DNA from: CAYIYO01 sp964367715
Lineage (GTDB): Bacteria; Chlamydiota; Chlamydiia; Chlamydiales; Criblamydiaceae
Length of the DNA stretch: 47,727 nt
Assembly (NCBI GenBank): GCA_964367715.1
Contig: CAYIYO010000010.1
Span: forward strand, 1-47,727
Reading direction: 5' to 3'
Below are positions 8,640 through 18,017 of this stretch, piece after piece. A model generated the notes under the pieces. That model was not told the origin of the DNA. It saw nothing but the letters and a program-made list of their open reading frames with translations, and did not search any database. The number at the start of each line of letters is the position of its first letter. The first letter of the stretch is position 1. The translations under genes and the position numbers were made by a program.

Positions 8640-9737
8640 ATGAAACAGAGATATAGTTTTTATAAAAGTATTCTTGCGCTAGCGATAGTGGGGATTTTCC
8701 CCTTTGCTTCTCTGGAGGCATGTACAGGAATCAAGCTTAAGGCGAAAGATAATTCAATCGTCACTGGTCGAACGTTGGAGTTTGGGGTGGAAGTCGCTAC
8801 TTCCATTGCGATTATTCCTCGCGGCTATGAGTTTGTGGGCACAACGCCTGCAGGTCCTGGTTTAAAGTACACGGCAAAATATGCAACCATTGGATGCATC
8901 ACTGCCGATGACTTGAATATTTTAGATGGGATGAATGAAAAAGGATTGGTTGTCGGTACTTTTTATTTTCCCGGCTATGCAAACTATCCTAAAACAACGC
9001 CAGAAAATCAGTCTAAGGGGTTGTCTCCTGTCGATTTTCCAAATTGGATTGTCACACAATTTGCAACTTTAGAAGAAGTGAAGGCCGCATTAGCGAGTGT
9101 TTTTATTGCTCCGACAGTGACAAAAGAGTGGGGCCCGACGCCTGCTCCTTTTCACTATATCGTGTATGATAAAGAGGGAAACTCGTTGGTTATCGAGCCA
9201 TTAAATGAAAAATTTGTGACCTACGACAACCCGTTGGGAACTTTTACAAACTCCCCGACGTTTGATTGGCATACGACAAATTTAAGAAATTTCATCAACT
9301 TAACACCCATCAATGCAAAACCGATTAGTTTTGAAGGGGTGCAGTATGCTCCTTTTGGTCAAGGATCGGGCATGGTGGGATTACCTGGAGACTTCACCCC
9401 CCCTTCACGTTTTGTTAGGGCTGCGATTTATTCGATGACTGCTGTTCCGTCAAAAAATGCAGAGGAAACTGTTTTTCAGGTGTTCCACATTTTAAATCAA
9501 TTTGACATTCCTGTTGGTGCAGCGCGCCAAGTCGTGGATGGAGTCGTCTATAGCGACTATACCATTGCGACTTGTGTGAAGGATCCACAATCGTTAAAAT
9601 ATTATATGAAAACGTATAATGACCAGACGATTAATGTTGTCGATTTAAAGCAATTCGACCTTAATGCCAAAACGATTAAAAAAGTTGGGACAACAGGAAC
9701 CCAAAAAGCGGTCGACATTTCTGCGACCCTTAAGTAG
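8640..9737 (+). CDS. Secreted choloylglycine hydrolase/penicillin V acylase family Ntn hydrolase
   Basis: About 365 residues. I start at 8640, with AGAAGG nine bases upstream; an ATG at 8613 has none. A signal peptide (1-24) ends at LEA, leaving Cys as the new first residue in CTGIKLKAKD, as needed for an N-terminal nucleophile hydrolase. GRTLEFG follows, with the Arg conserved in the family, and later the NSPTFDWHTTNLRN motif, also typical. Members cleave amide bonds in bile salts, penicillin V or acyl-homoserine lactones. An amoeba- or animal-associated chlamydia could act on host or bacterial N-acyl amides; the true substrate is not evident. Confidence 0.88.
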   Translation: MKQRYSFYKSILALAIVGIFPFASLEACTGIKLKAKDNSIVTGRTLEFGVEVATSIAIIPRGYEFVGTTPAGPGLKYTAKYATIGCITADDLNILDGMNEKGLVVGTFYFPGYANYPKTTPENQSKGLSPVDFPNWIVTQFATLEEVKAALASVFIAPTVTKEWGPTPAPFHYIVYDKEGNSLVIEPLNEKFVTYDNPLGTFTNSPTFDWHTTNLRNFINLTPINAKPISFEGVQYAPFGQGSGMVGLPGDFTPPSRFVRAAIYSMTAVPSKNAEETVFQVFHILNQFDIPVGAARQVVDGVVYSDYTIATCVKDPQSLKYYMKTYNDQTINVVDLKQFDLNAKTIKKVGTTGTQKAVDISATLK

Positions 9738-9747
9738 AGAGTATTGT

Positions 9748-9783
9748 TCTGGATTAGGCGCCCTGCCTAATCCAGATTTTTTT
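9748..9783 (+). terminator. Terminator between converging genes
   Basis: A twelve-base-pair stem TCTGGATTAGGC / GCCTAATCCAGA with a five-base loop is followed by seven T on the + strand. It ends at the stop codon of the converging Hsp70 gene. Confidence 0.9.
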
Positions 9784-11567
9784 CATTGACGTGCATTAAA
9801 TTCTAGCTTCCACTGGCGTCCATCGGACCCTTCGCACCAAAGCTCCAACATCCCCATCTCTGTTAGACATGATTTTAATGTGACAGGAATCGTTTTGCCA
9901 TCATCTTCCTTTTTATCTAGTTGTGTTTCAATAAAAGGCAACTCAATAAGCTCTCCTTTCCAACGGCGCACGGCAGTTCCCATCGTAAGAGAAGTACCAT
10001 TGGACAATGTTGGAGCGTTGTGACTGAAAAATCTAAAGCGGGCGGGAGCTCCCACGACTAAAGAAAACTCTTTTTCTGTTAATCGTTGTTCAGTACCTTC
10101 TTCCATTCCATGTGGGACGATACAAAGGGCTGTCAATGGAGGTTCTCTTCCAGGCACTGCAGGCATGGCATCTTCGATTCCAATAAAGTAGCTGTGGCTT
10201 GCGCCGCCTTTAATGCGAATGGCTTTTCCTTGACGTGCAAGGCCATAGTATGCAGCACCTTTGCTAACAGCATAATCGTAATCATGCCCTGGAAGAACTT
10301 TAACAGAACGTTTTTCTAAGCTTTCCGCCCATCCATTTAGTGCTGCAACAACACGTTCTTGGATCGCCGCAGACTTCATTGTGCCTCCATTAAACAGAAC
10401 GGCTGTTGGCATCACGAACGACTCTGTTGCTGTCGCTAAAAATGTGGCGAGCTGAGAAGTGATGCGCGCATCTCTAACATAAGGAAGGCCCACTTGAGTG
10501 ATTCCTCCTTGCTGTTCAAATAAAGCTCTCTCGGTCGCAGGTGTTAAAGGAAAAAATCCATCTAATACGACTGTTTGCACCTCTTTTTTTGTTAAAGTGG
10601 TTGTCAAGGTATTTCCCATTAGACTGCTGCCACGTCCGATAATTGTGAGGTCAATTTTTTCTAAAGCCTCTTGTCCAAGAAGGGATTCTTTTGCTTGGCG
10701 GCATTGGTATTTTAGTGCGTCTAATTGCCATTCATCAATTTCATTGCCCTCATTCTCTAATTTCTCTTTTGCGAGATAGGCTAACGCTAAATCAATATTG
10801 TCACCCCCAAGAAGCAAGTGTGCGCCGACAGCAATACGATTAAGGGCCAGGTCTCCCTCATTTTCTTCTACAGCGATCAAGCTAAAGTCTGTGGTGCCAC
10901 CGCCGATATCGACAACAAGAACAACATCGCCTACATTTAAATGTTTACGCCATTCTTCTCCTTGGCCTTTGAGCCATGCATAGAAAGCTGCTTGCGGCTC
11001 TTCCAAAAGAACTGGGACTGGAAAACCTGCTCTTTCTGCCGCTTCGAGAACAAGCTGTCGTGCACTCGGATCAAACGAGGCGGGCACAGTGACCAGGAGC
11101 TGTTGCTCTTCGAAAGGAATCTCTTTCATTTTATGCGCCCATGCTTCGCGCAGATGTTGTAAAAGGGCTGCACAGGTATCGACTGGACTCATTTTTTCTT
11201 CTTCGTCCTCACAAGCAAGAGGAAGATTTTTTTCTCGTCGATCAATCCCTGCATGGCAAAGCCATGATTTTGCGGAGGCGATTAAGCGGTCCGACACTTC
11301 TGCGCCGCGATCCCGCGCGTAGACGCCGACGCAAAATTTGCGTTTGGAATCCCAATCGAGATGTGCCACTTTTGCTTTGAGTTCTTCTTTCAAGGGGAGG
11401 TAGGCAAAAGAGGGCAGCATCAACTGTTCATCGATCGTTCCTGGACCCACAAGTTGGGGAATGGCGAGCTGATGTAAAGGATGTGTTTCTTCTTCCAAAG
11501 ATAGATAGGTCAGCGTGCAATTTGTTGTGCCTAAGTCAATACCGATAATATATTTTGCGTCTGTCAT
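9783..11567 (-). CDS. Hsp70-family ATPase, non-canonical
   Basis: A 594-residue protein with the Hsp70 ATPase signature: GIDLGTTNCTLTYL at 9-22 (phosphate 1), VVDIGGGTTDFSLI near 225 (phosphate 2) and LFNGGTMKS near 395. The substrate-binding part is short and the C-terminus lacks the EEVD-like tail and DnaK lid, so this is not DnaK. Hsp70 proteins of this kind are commonly found beside DUF2760 genes in proteobacteria, and the DUF2760 gene lies 128 bases upstream here. Partner and client are unknown. It converges on the Ntn hydrolase gene with a shared terminator. Confidence 0.85.
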   Translation of the reverse strand: MTDAKYIIGIDLGTTNCTLTYLSLEEETHPLHQLAIPQLVGPGTIDEQLMLPSFAYLPLKEELKAKVAHLDWDSKRKFCVGVYARDRGAEVSDRLIASAKSWLCHAGIDRREKNLPLACEDEEEKMSPVDTCAALLQHLREAWAHKMKEIPFEEQQLLVTVPASFDPSARQLVLEAAERAGFPVPVLLEEPQAAFYAWLKGQGEEWRKHLNVGDVVLVVDIGGGTTDFSLIAVEENEGDLALNRIAVGAHLLLGGDNIDLALAYLAKEKLENEGNEIDEWQLDALKYQCRQAKESLLGQEALEKIDLTIIGRGSSLMGNTLTTTLTKKEVQTVVLDGFFPLTPATERALFEQQGGITQVGLPYVRDARITSQLATFLATATESFVMPTAVLFNGGTMKSAAIQERVVAALNGWAESLEKRSVKVLPGHDYDYAVSKGAAYYGLARQGKAIRIKGGASHSYFIGIEDAMPAVPGREPPLTALCIVPHGMEEGTEQRLTEKEFSLVVGAPARFRFFSHNAPTLSNGTSLTMGTAVRRWKGELIELPFIETQLDKKEDDGKTIPVTLKSCLTEMGMLELWCEGSDGRQWKLEFNARQ

Positions 11568-11695
11568 CTAATTTAATCCGAGTTGCGTATGATAATGAAT
11601 GTTATTTTTTTATTTTTACAAATGAGAACACAGAGACAGCAGCATCCACTCCCTCTCTGTTTCAGGTTATCTATTTTTTTAATGTAAAGGAGATG

Positions 11696-12184
11696 TCACT
11701 TAATTTCTATTTCTGCGGGGTGGATCACTTCATTGGAAACATCCGTTGTCTGTTTAGGTAACGAGTGTTTATGCGCTTTCCATCCTTTGTGGACAAGGCG
11801 GCCGGTGTAGGGGGCTTCCCCTTTTACTTTGCCGACGACTTTGATGGATAAAGGATCATATCCTTGGGCAATTGTTACTGTGCTGCCTTCTGCAGTTTCC
11901 ATGATGGGACGGATTGTGACTAGTTCTTCGAGGCTTTTTCCGCATTCTTGGTGAATCTTTCTAACTACAGCACCGACTTGCGCATCGTTATAGGCAGTGA
12001 TGTCTTCTTTGAAAAAGTCAATTAAACGGCCATTTGTTTGCAATTGCGATAAAAGACGCAGGTGAGAATGGTCGGTTTTAGGTTGTGGCAGAGCCGCTTG
12101 TTTTTTTCCTTCAACAAAAGCGGTTGCACCTTTTGGATCTTTAAACGTTTTAAAAAATGCTTTAAATGCTAATCCAATACTCAT
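11696..12184 (-). CDS. DUF2760 domain protein
   Basis: A 162-residue protein. FKAFFKTFKDP and AFVEGK near the N-terminus, RLLSQLQTNGRLIDFFKEDI around 45-65, YNDAQVGAVVRKIHQEC, and the closing YTGRLVHKGWKAHKHSLP are characteristic of DUF2760. The family accompanies Hsp70-like genes and is presumed to work with them, but no function is established. Its ATG overlaps the stop of the upstream tyrP-like gene by four bases, so both are probably translated together. Confidence 0.8.
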   Translation of the reverse strand: MSIGLAFKAFFKTFKDPKGATAFVEGKKQAALPQPKTDHSHLRLLSQLQTNGRLIDFFKEDITAYNDAQVGAVVRKIHQECGKSLEELVTIRPIMETAEGSTVTIAQGYDPLSIKVVGKVKGEAPYTGRLVHKGWKAHKHSLPKQTTDVSNEVIHPAEIEIK

Positions 12185-13470
12185 TTTAACTCCTCAATCA
12201 TGTCGATCATATTCAGTGCACGTACATTTTCAATACATTCTGCGCAGGAAGGTAGAATCCCTGCCACCATCAAAATTTCCAATAATAGTCCTATCGCAAA
12301 AAATGCAAAGACAATTGCTAATAAAGGCTTGCCACCTGGAACACGAAATGAGCTCTTATATCCCATCATATACCGTCCGGTCCATACCATCATCACGGGA
12401 ATGATTCCATTCTGAATCGTATCGCCAAAGCCACCTGTAGTATCCATCGCAACCATAAATGCACGCTCAAAATAGGTAGCACAGAAGACCGTAGGGATGA
12501 TAATCATCAACCCAATCGCAACATTTCCCCATCCTTTCTTTTCGATTTTTAGTCCGTCTGCAATAAAATCGAATAATCCTAGCCCTATTGCAAGATAAGA
12601 AGTGACGATCGCAAAAAATCCAAAATATTGGGCGACAGGAACAATCCACCAATTTGCCACATGCTCGTGCAAAAATACGGTAGCGGGAACGGATTGAATA
12701 TTTGCTTGAATAAGGCCATGGGGACCCTCTGCAGGAATAATTCCTAAGATAAGACACTGCCAGACTGCGTAGACGACAAATGCAATCGTTGTCCCGCCGA
12801 TAATGGCAATGCGTAGGGCGTTGGTATTGCGTTTTAGTAGTGGCGTTAAGCTCGGCACCATTGTTTGGAAGCTAAACGCTGTTAATAGCAGCGGCAATGC
12901 TTTATAGGCGCTAGCCCACTCTTGTCTTCCTAACAAATCGGTGTTAACTTCAGCAGAACCCATTCCCACTAGCATCAAATAAGCCCCTATGAGTCCCATA
13001 AATAAGATGGAATTGATCCTTCCAACAATCTGTGCTCCAAAAATTAACACTGTCGTAAAAATAACGGTCACTGCAGCAGCACAAAAATGTTTAGAGACAG
13101 CAATGCCTAGGAATTCGGATGCAAAATGAGAAAGCTGCGCTCCCCCACCCGCGGCATAAGCAACTTCAGATGCATAGGAAATGTAGAGAAATAAGATCCA
13201 GCTAACCAGGCGCGCAGGTTTTCCTAAAATTTTTGTTGTCATCGTAATGACGTGTGCACCTTCTTCCATCCACAACGACACTTCAACTAACATGAGCGCA
13301 GTTAAGGTCATCATCAACCAACATACAGTCATTGTTGCAATGGAAGGTAAAAATCCACTTGCGCCGGATCCAACCGGTAATGCCAACATTCCTCCGCCGA
13401 TACAACATCCGGCTACAAGGAACATGGCAGAAAAAAGATGTCCTTTTGCAGGACTTGTTTCTGTGTTCAC
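12181..13470 (-). CDS. tyrP: Aromatic amino acid permease (TyrP/Mtr family)
   Basis: About 429 residues with eleven hydrophobic segments. I start at the GTG at 13470, with GGAG five bases upstream. The first membrane helix carries AGCCIGGGMLALPV, the unwound helix-1 motif of the hydroxy/aromatic amino acid permease family. TyrP of chlamydiae imports tyrosine or tryptophan from the host by proton symport, and several copies are common in the phylum. The exact amino acid cannot be read here. The four-base overlap with the DUF2760 gene makes an odd permease-chaperone operon. Confidence 0.85.
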   Translation of the reverse strand: MNTETSPAKGHLFSAMFLVAGCCIGGGMLALPVGSGASGFLPSIATMTVCWLMMTLTALMLVEVSLWMEEGAHVITMTTKILGKPARLVSWILFLYISYASEVAYAAGGGAQLSHFASEFLGIAVSKHFCAAAVTVIFTTVLIFGAQIVGRINSILFMGLIGAYLMLVGMGSAEVNTDLLGRQEWASAYKALPLLLTAFSFQTMVPSLTPLLKRNTNALRIAIIGGTTIAFVVYAVWQCLILGIIPAEGPHGLIQANIQSVPATVFLHEHVANWWIVPVAQYFGFFAIVTSYLAIGLGLFDFIADGLKIEKKGWGNVAIGLMIIIPTVFCATYFERAFMVAMDTTGGFGDTIQNGIIPVMMVWTGRYMMGYKSSFRVPGGKPLLAIVFAFFAIGLLLEILMVAGILPSCAECIENVRALNMIDMIEELK

Positions 13471-13632
13471 ATCATCTCCATTTACTAGATGCCGCAATTT
13501 TAAAGGAAAAATAGTAAAGAAGCAAGCACGACACGTAATGAATTAAATTAGTTGTCAAATTCAGTTTAAAAAAATAAATGATTATCAAGTTTTGTTAAAG
13601 CGCCTATTGCTTTTCCTATAAAAACTATTTCC

Positions 13633-13706
13633 ACGTAACCGATCACGGGGTCGGTCATAAGTTTTTCATCGCGGGAGCGAATGCATAAAAAATGCCACGC
13701 CTTAAG
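13633..13706. repeat. Dispersed intergenic repeat, copy C
   Basis: This is the most complete copy. It starts with CGTAACCGATCACGGGG, continues GTCGGTCATAAGTTTTTCATCGC and ends GAATGCATAAAAAATGCC-ACGCCTTAAG. The other copies lie at 17-109 and 6896-6960. The rest of the 13498-13831 gap is AT-rich and shows nothing further. Confidence 0.65.
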
Positions 13707-13831
13707 AAATTTCAGTAGATTTTTAGATATACCGAACGTTGGTTATTTAAAAAGTAAATTCAATTTTACAAAAAAACTTTAAAAAAATTTATTGCTTCAT
13801 TATTGTAAAAAAAACACACAATAGGGTCTTT

Positions 13832-14449
13832 ATGATAAAAAAAATATTTACAGTTACCATCCCCCTGCTACTCGCAGTCCTTCAGTATTTTCATCCCTAC
13901 CATTTTTTAGCGGATGTCTATCATGAGCTTCTTCCTCATCTTCATCTCTGGCTAACAATCCATATCTTACAGCTCGCACTTTTTGGCGGCGTTGCAGTAG
14001 TTTTCTATTTAATGCTCGACCATGTCGTAGGGATATGGGCAAAACTGGCCCGATTTTTCATTTGGTGCTTTGCAATTACTTACACTGCTTATGATGCAAT
14101 CGCAGGAATTGCGACAGGAAGTTTGATTCGTATTGGAACCCAGCTTCCTGCAGACAGTCAAGAGATGATTACTAACGTTATTCAGAAGTTTTTTACCGAT
14201 CCTATCTATGGAGGCACCCATTCAATTTTAAGTGAAACAGCCTCGTTAAGTGCGCTTTTGGCAATATGGGGATGTGCAGCGGCATTGTGGATAGCGGGAA
14301 AATGTTCAAAACTTCCTCTTATCCTTTATTTTATTGCTGGACCTTTTTTGTGGACGAGCCACGCTTATCCTGATGGACCTATTGCTTTTGGCCTGATCAG
14401 CTTAGCTAATCTATGGATTGCGCTTGATAGAAAACATGGGGTAAAATGA
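13832..14449 (+). CDS. Hypothetical integral membrane protein
   Basis: A 205-residue protein, not recognised. Six hydrophobic segments can be seen: about 5-22, 42-65, 72-92, 128-148, 155-175 and 178-198. His residues cluster in the first loop (FHPYHF, YHELLPHLHLW) and could bind metal or heme, but nothing proves this. There is no clear ribosome site before the ATG. It stands alone between the TyrP operon and the converging HEAT gene. Confidence 0.7.
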   Translation: MIKKIFTVTIPLLLAVLQYFHPYHFLADVYHELLPHLHLWLTIHILQLALFGGVAVVFYLMLDHVVGIWAKLARFFIWCFAITYTAYDAIAGIATGSLIRIGTQLPADSQEMITNVIQKFFTDPIYGGTHSILSETASLSALLAIWGCAAALWIAGKCSKLPLILYFIAGPFLWTSHAYPDGPIAFGLISLANLWIALDRKHGVK

Positions 14450-14471
14450 TAATCTTTTTACCTTGTGTATA

Positions 14472-14511
14472 CCGTTCGTGGTTCAAAATTTGATTTTTGA
14501 ATCACGAACGG
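14472..14511. terminator. Long hairpin between converging genes
   Basis: CCGTTCGTG pairs with CACGAACGG, and inside it TTCAAAA pairs with TTTTGAA, with one mismatch between. There is no long T tract, so it may terminate in both directions less efficiently or act on mRNA stability. Confidence 0.6.
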
Positions 14512-14525
14512 ATATATATTGACGT

Positions 14526-16244
14526 TTAACTATTTAAAGTTTGTAGCAATGCTGACGCAGCAATGATGCGTAACGAAGGCGATTGCTCCTTTAAGCGTTC
14601 AATCAAAAAAGGAATGGATTTTTTTGCCCCAATCCGACCTAATCCTTCTAAAATGCGCTCTTTAAGATCACGTGGCGACTTATCATAGGCATCTTCAAGC
14701 GCCTGAATTGCATTTTCTCCACGCCCCCACAGAGCGAGCACGAGGGCAGCTTGAATCCGCATCTTAGAATCAGGTTCTTCCAATAAAGTTTCAACCAACG
14801 CTGCAGACGCCTCATCTCCTTCTGTTAGCAATAGTGTCGATGCTTCTCCGGCAACTCCCCACTTTTTATCTTTAAGAAATTGCTTAATTGCGTCGATCGC
14901 ATACGGATCTTGCAAGATCGCCAATGCATTTAACACTTTTAAACGAACCACTTGATCCATCGCTTCAGGCAAATTAGGAGTTCCTGGTTGATGCGTGAGG
15001 TCACTGGGCGCTAAAAGATGGAAATCCCCCTCCTTCCACATCCATCTTTCATTGAGATCGCGTAATCCCAAGCGGAGCACCGTACAAGCGGAAACGACTT
15101 CGCGTCGCTGGGTAATCAAGGAAAGAGCGATGTTGAGGCGGACATACGGATCATCGGTAGTGTAAAATATTTCTTTTATCACAGGAAATGCATGTGATCC
15201 AGTGGAAGATAACGCACCGGCAGCAAGGATACGCTTTTCTTGGTGCGGATCGTTTATCCATCGTTTAAATGCCGTGTGCCCTGAAGGATCATCGTAGAGG
15301 GTGAGGACCCATGCCGCATAAATTGCTGTGGTAGGATCGCGGTCGTTGATGAGGGGGCGGACATATTCTTCGATTGCCTCTTGATCAAATGCTTTTACTT
15401 TTAAGATTCCTAACGCATACAGAGCGGAAGTTCTGACCGAAGAATGAATGTCTTTTAGGAGAGGAATGATGAGGTCGATGTCGCGCTCTAGTTCAAAGGC
15501 CGCGGCGACGCGGCAGGCAAGTTGTCGCAATCCTGCACGGCTGCTTTTTGCGAGAACGACCATTTCTTCTCTGCCAATCGTCTCTTCCATTGTCACTAAC
15601 GCTTCGATTGCCGCAGCTTTTACTTCTGCCATCACAGTGTCGTCGGCGATAACGGCAAGGAGCTCCGGCTTTGCAGCGATTAATTTCATTTTGCCAACGG
15701 TGCGTATTGCTTCGATACGCACTTTATCATTGCGTTCTTCGCGAAAGACTTGTAGCACCTTCCTTTTCACTGGAGCGTCACGCATTGTCGCTGCTGCTTG
15801 TAGGGCGATGCTTCTAATTAGTAGATTTGGATCTGCTAATGCTGCTTCTAAAATAGGAACGCTTTTTGCATCCTGTCCAAAATAGGCTCCAAGCATGGAA
15901 ATGAAACGAATCATGGGAGATGAGGACTTCGATTCTTTTTCGATAATGCTCCAAGCCATCCCTTCAATCAATTCACGCTTTTCATACGGATCTTCTAAAA
16001 GTTTGGAATAGACTTCCCACTCTTTTAACATTTCCTGATGTTCATGATTTTTACAGAGAGAAGTGAGATAGGCTTCGTGAAGGGAAATTCCAGCATCGGA
16101 TTTTAGTGCGTTTTTTCCCTCTTCACACGCAGAACGAGGATCTCCAATAATAAGGTGCGAGTGAATTCTTCGCACAGCCGCTTCCTCTCCCTTCAAAAGT
16201 AAGGGCATTGCCACCGAAAGGAAAAGAAGGGCAGTTTTTTTCAT
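14526..16244 (-). CDS. Exported HEAT-repeat protein
   Basis: A 572-residue protein with a signal peptide (1-19, MKKTALLFLSVAMPLLLKG). From about residue 110 to the end it is a series of HEAT/PBS-lyase-like helical repeats, with units such as PNLLIRSIALQAAATM, NDKVRIEAIRTVGKMK, HSSVRTSALYALGIL and SPSLRIIAASALL. Such repeats form a curved scaffold for protein binding, probably in the periplasm or at the surface. Its ATG overlaps the isochorismatase-like stop by one base (TAATG), so it is the last gene of a four-gene operon. Confidence 0.82.
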   Translation of the reverse strand: MKKTALLFLSVAMPLLLKGEEAAVRRIHSHLIIGDPRSACEEGKNALKSDAGISLHEAYLTSLCKNHEHQEMLKEWEVYSKLLEDPYEKRELIEGMAWSIIEKESKSSSPMIRFISMLGAYFGQDAKSVPILEAALADPNLLIRSIALQAAATMRDAPVKRKVLQVFREERNDKVRIEAIRTVGKMKLIAAKPELLAVIADDTVMAEVKAAAIEALVTMEETIGREEMVVLAKSSRAGLRQLACRVAAAFELERDIDLIIPLLKDIHSSVRTSALYALGILKVKAFDQEAIEEYVRPLINDRDPTTAIYAAWVLTLYDDPSGHTAFKRWINDPHQEKRILAAGALSSTGSHAFPVIKEIFYTTDDPYVRLNIALSLITQRREVVSACTVLRLGLRDLNERWMWKEGDFHLLAPSDLTHQPGTPNLPEAMDQVVRLKVLNALAILQDPYAIDAIKQFLKDKKWGVAGEASTLLLTEGDEASAALVETLLEEPDSKMRIQAALVLALWGRGENAIQALEDAYDKSPRDLKERILEGLGRIGAKKSIPFLIERLKEQSPSLRIIAASALLQTLNS

Positions 16245-16798
16245 TATTTAATCAATTGGCTAATTTCCTTGAATTCGGGCAGGCGGGAATCTTGCAATAA
16301 TTCAAACAATATTGTTTCCACGCTACTAATGCGTGCGCCGCAGTCGCGTAACTCTGCAATGGCTGTTGAGTAGTCGTAGATGGAGCGCGCACTAATTGCA
16401 TCGTTGAGGATAATAACCTCTTTACCCGCTTTTAAAAGCGCTTTTGCTGTTTGTAAAATACAGACATGCGCTTCGATTCCGACAAGTATCCAATAGTCCA
16501 CTGGCAAATCGAGAACTTGTTTATTCAGACCTTCTTCCGCCAAACAAGAAAATGTGCGTTTTCCTACAGGCTGATACCGCTCGCCTAACGCATTTCTAAG
16601 AACCTCAATAGTTCGCCCCATTTTCTCTGGATATTGCTCTGTCACAACAATAGGAAGATTTAAAATGTTAGCACCTTTGATGGTCAATTCAATGGCATGC
16701 GTCACATCGCACTGACGTTCGACCAAACTAAACAATCTATCTTGAACATCAATCACTAATAATCCTGTCCGCTTACGGTCTACAATCGTATTTTTCAT
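16244..16798 (-). CDS. Isochorismatase-like cysteine hydrolase
   Basis: About 184 residues. I take the ATG at 16798, which overlaps the HIT stop (ATGA). The family triad is visible: Asp in LLVIDVQDRL, Lys in the GKRTFSCL region and Cys in GIEAHVCILQTA, the latter being the YcaC/nicotinamidase-type nucleophile motif. VVTEQYPEKMG matches YcaC-like members. The substrate is unknown; hydrolases of this type act on nicotinamide, isochorismate or related amides. It sits third in the MYG1-HIT-isochorismatase-HEAT operon. Confidence 0.87.
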   Translation of the reverse strand: MKNTIVDRKRTGLLVIDVQDRLFSLVERQCDVTHAIELTIKGANILNLPIVVTEQYPEKMGRTIEVLRNALGERYQPVGKRTFSCLAEEGLNKQVLDLPVDYWILVGIEAHVCILQTAKALLKAGKEVIILNDAISARSIYDYSTAIAELRDCGARISSVETILFELLQDSRLPEFKEISQLIK

Positions 16799-17130
16799 CC
16801 GCACATTCCGTTAAGTTTTTTTCCGCTAATTAGATGAAAATGAAGATGTGGCACTTGTTGTCCCGCAATGGGTCCATTATTTGTCACAAGGCGATACCCT
16901 TCTTCTAAATCTAGCTCTTTTGCGATTGTTTGAGCCGCTTTGACAATCTCTTCCATCAAAAACAGGTCTTCACTTTTCATTGACTGCAGGTCAGGGATTT
17001 CTTTTTTCGTAACAATCAAAATATGATGTGGGGCCACTGGATGAATATCTTTAAATCCAATAACATGCGAATTTTCAAACACAATATCTGCAGGCAGTTC
17101 CCGTGCAATAATTTTTGCAAATATGGTCAT
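16795..17130 (-). CDS. HIT-family (HinT-like) nucleotide hydrolase
   Basis: A 111-residue protein, the normal HinT length. It has TIFAKIIARELPADIVFE at the start and the histidine triad H95-L-H97-F-H99-L near the end, with NGPIAGQQVPH before it as in HinT. These enzymes hydrolyse adenosine phosphoramidates and aminoacyl adenylates in the cytoplasm. It overlaps both neighbours by four bases, which shows tight translational coupling. Confidence 0.92.
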   Translation of the reverse strand: MTIFAKIIARELPADIVFENSHVIGFKDIHPVAPHHILIVTKKEIPDLQSMKSEDLFLMEEIVKAAQTIAKELDLEEGYRLVTNNGPIAGQQVPHLHFHLISGKKLNGMCG

Positions 17131-18017
17131 CGTTTCTCCTTAGTTGTATTAAGGACATACGCAAGTGCCTTTAACGCATCTTCCTTTGTCTCCCAAACAG
17201 AAATAAAACGTCCTTTATGACAAAAAATCGCTCCCGGCATCCCAGTAATGCGTTTTAAATCTTCGTCAAGAAGTCCTGCCCACTCTTTAGGTAATGGAAA
17301 ACGCACTTCCATGCGATGGTCGAGCGAAGGGGGAATTCCCCTTAGTTTCCAATGTTTCCCTGTGGGCATGATGATAAACTGCGCTGGATGCTTCTCCCCA
17401 CCCAACTCAAAAAAGGTATCCATCCAAGGAATTGCTTTTTCGAAAATCATCCCTACATCCTGGCTCTCCATTACCTCTGCAACCGTTTCTCGACACGATT
17501 GAATATACTGGTACCGGTGCCAAAGACGAATCAAATGCCCTTTCGCAAATGTTAACGCCTCAAAAAAAGCCTCGTCCTGCTCTTTTGGATTGACATCGTA
17601 TTGAATCGGCGTAAAATTTGCCATGATATGAGAATAGGTGCAAATTCCAGGTATTTGAGGATCTAACCCATTATCATGATCATCCACCCCATTGATGAGT
17701 GTGTGACTGAAAAAATTGAATTCATTTTCATTCAGTATCCCCTGCTCTTTAAGATAGCGCAGAATCATTCCCGCACTACTTAACCGCCCAACGTAATCGG
17801 CTTGGTGGTGATCAAAAAGCTTGCGATTAGGATCATACTCCCCTCCCACATCGCACACGAATTCACATTCGTGCAATTTTAAGGGATCGCGTGTGCGCAC
17901 AATTTTATCTTCATCCACAAGATCAAAGACAACAAGCAACGCACAGGCCGTCACTTCGTCCGCATGGAACGCTCCATCATGTGTTCCGACACTTCGACTC
18001 TTTGCTTTCGCTTCCAT
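17127..18017 (-). CDS. MYG1 family DHH-like phosphohydrolase/exonuclease
   Basis: A 296-residue protein. G11-T-H-D-G-A-F-H-A-D-E-V near the start and LFDHHQADY around 67-75 are the metal motifs of MYG1 (UPF0160). VDDHDNGLD and PGAIFCHKGRF near the end also match. Eukaryotic MYG1 is a 3'-5' RNA exonuclease of nucleus and mitochondria; bacterial members are barely studied. The protein is slightly shorter than eukaryotic forms and lacks a targeting peptide. It is first in the operon and the likely promoter lies in the AT-rich region after 18017. Confidence 0.9.
   Translation of the reverse strand: MEAKAKSRSVGTHDGAFHADEVTACALLVVFDLVDEDKIVRTRDPLKLHECEFVCDVGGEYDPNRKLFDHHQADYVGRLSSAGMILRYLKEQGILNENEFNFFSHTLINGVDDHDNGLDPQIPGICTYSHIMANFTPIQYDVNPKEQDEAFFEALTFAKGHLIRLWHRYQYIQSCRETVAEVMESQDVGMIFEKAIPWMDTFFELGGEKHPAQFIIMPTGKHWKLRGIPPSLDHRMEVRFPLPKEWAGLLDEDLKRITGMPGAIFCHKGRFISVWETKEDALKALAYVLNTTKEKR

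Noticed and set aside
15448..15885. 145-codon frame opposite the HEAT gene
   Set aside because: Low-complexity Ser/Arg/Ala shadow of a repeat protein gene on the other strand.
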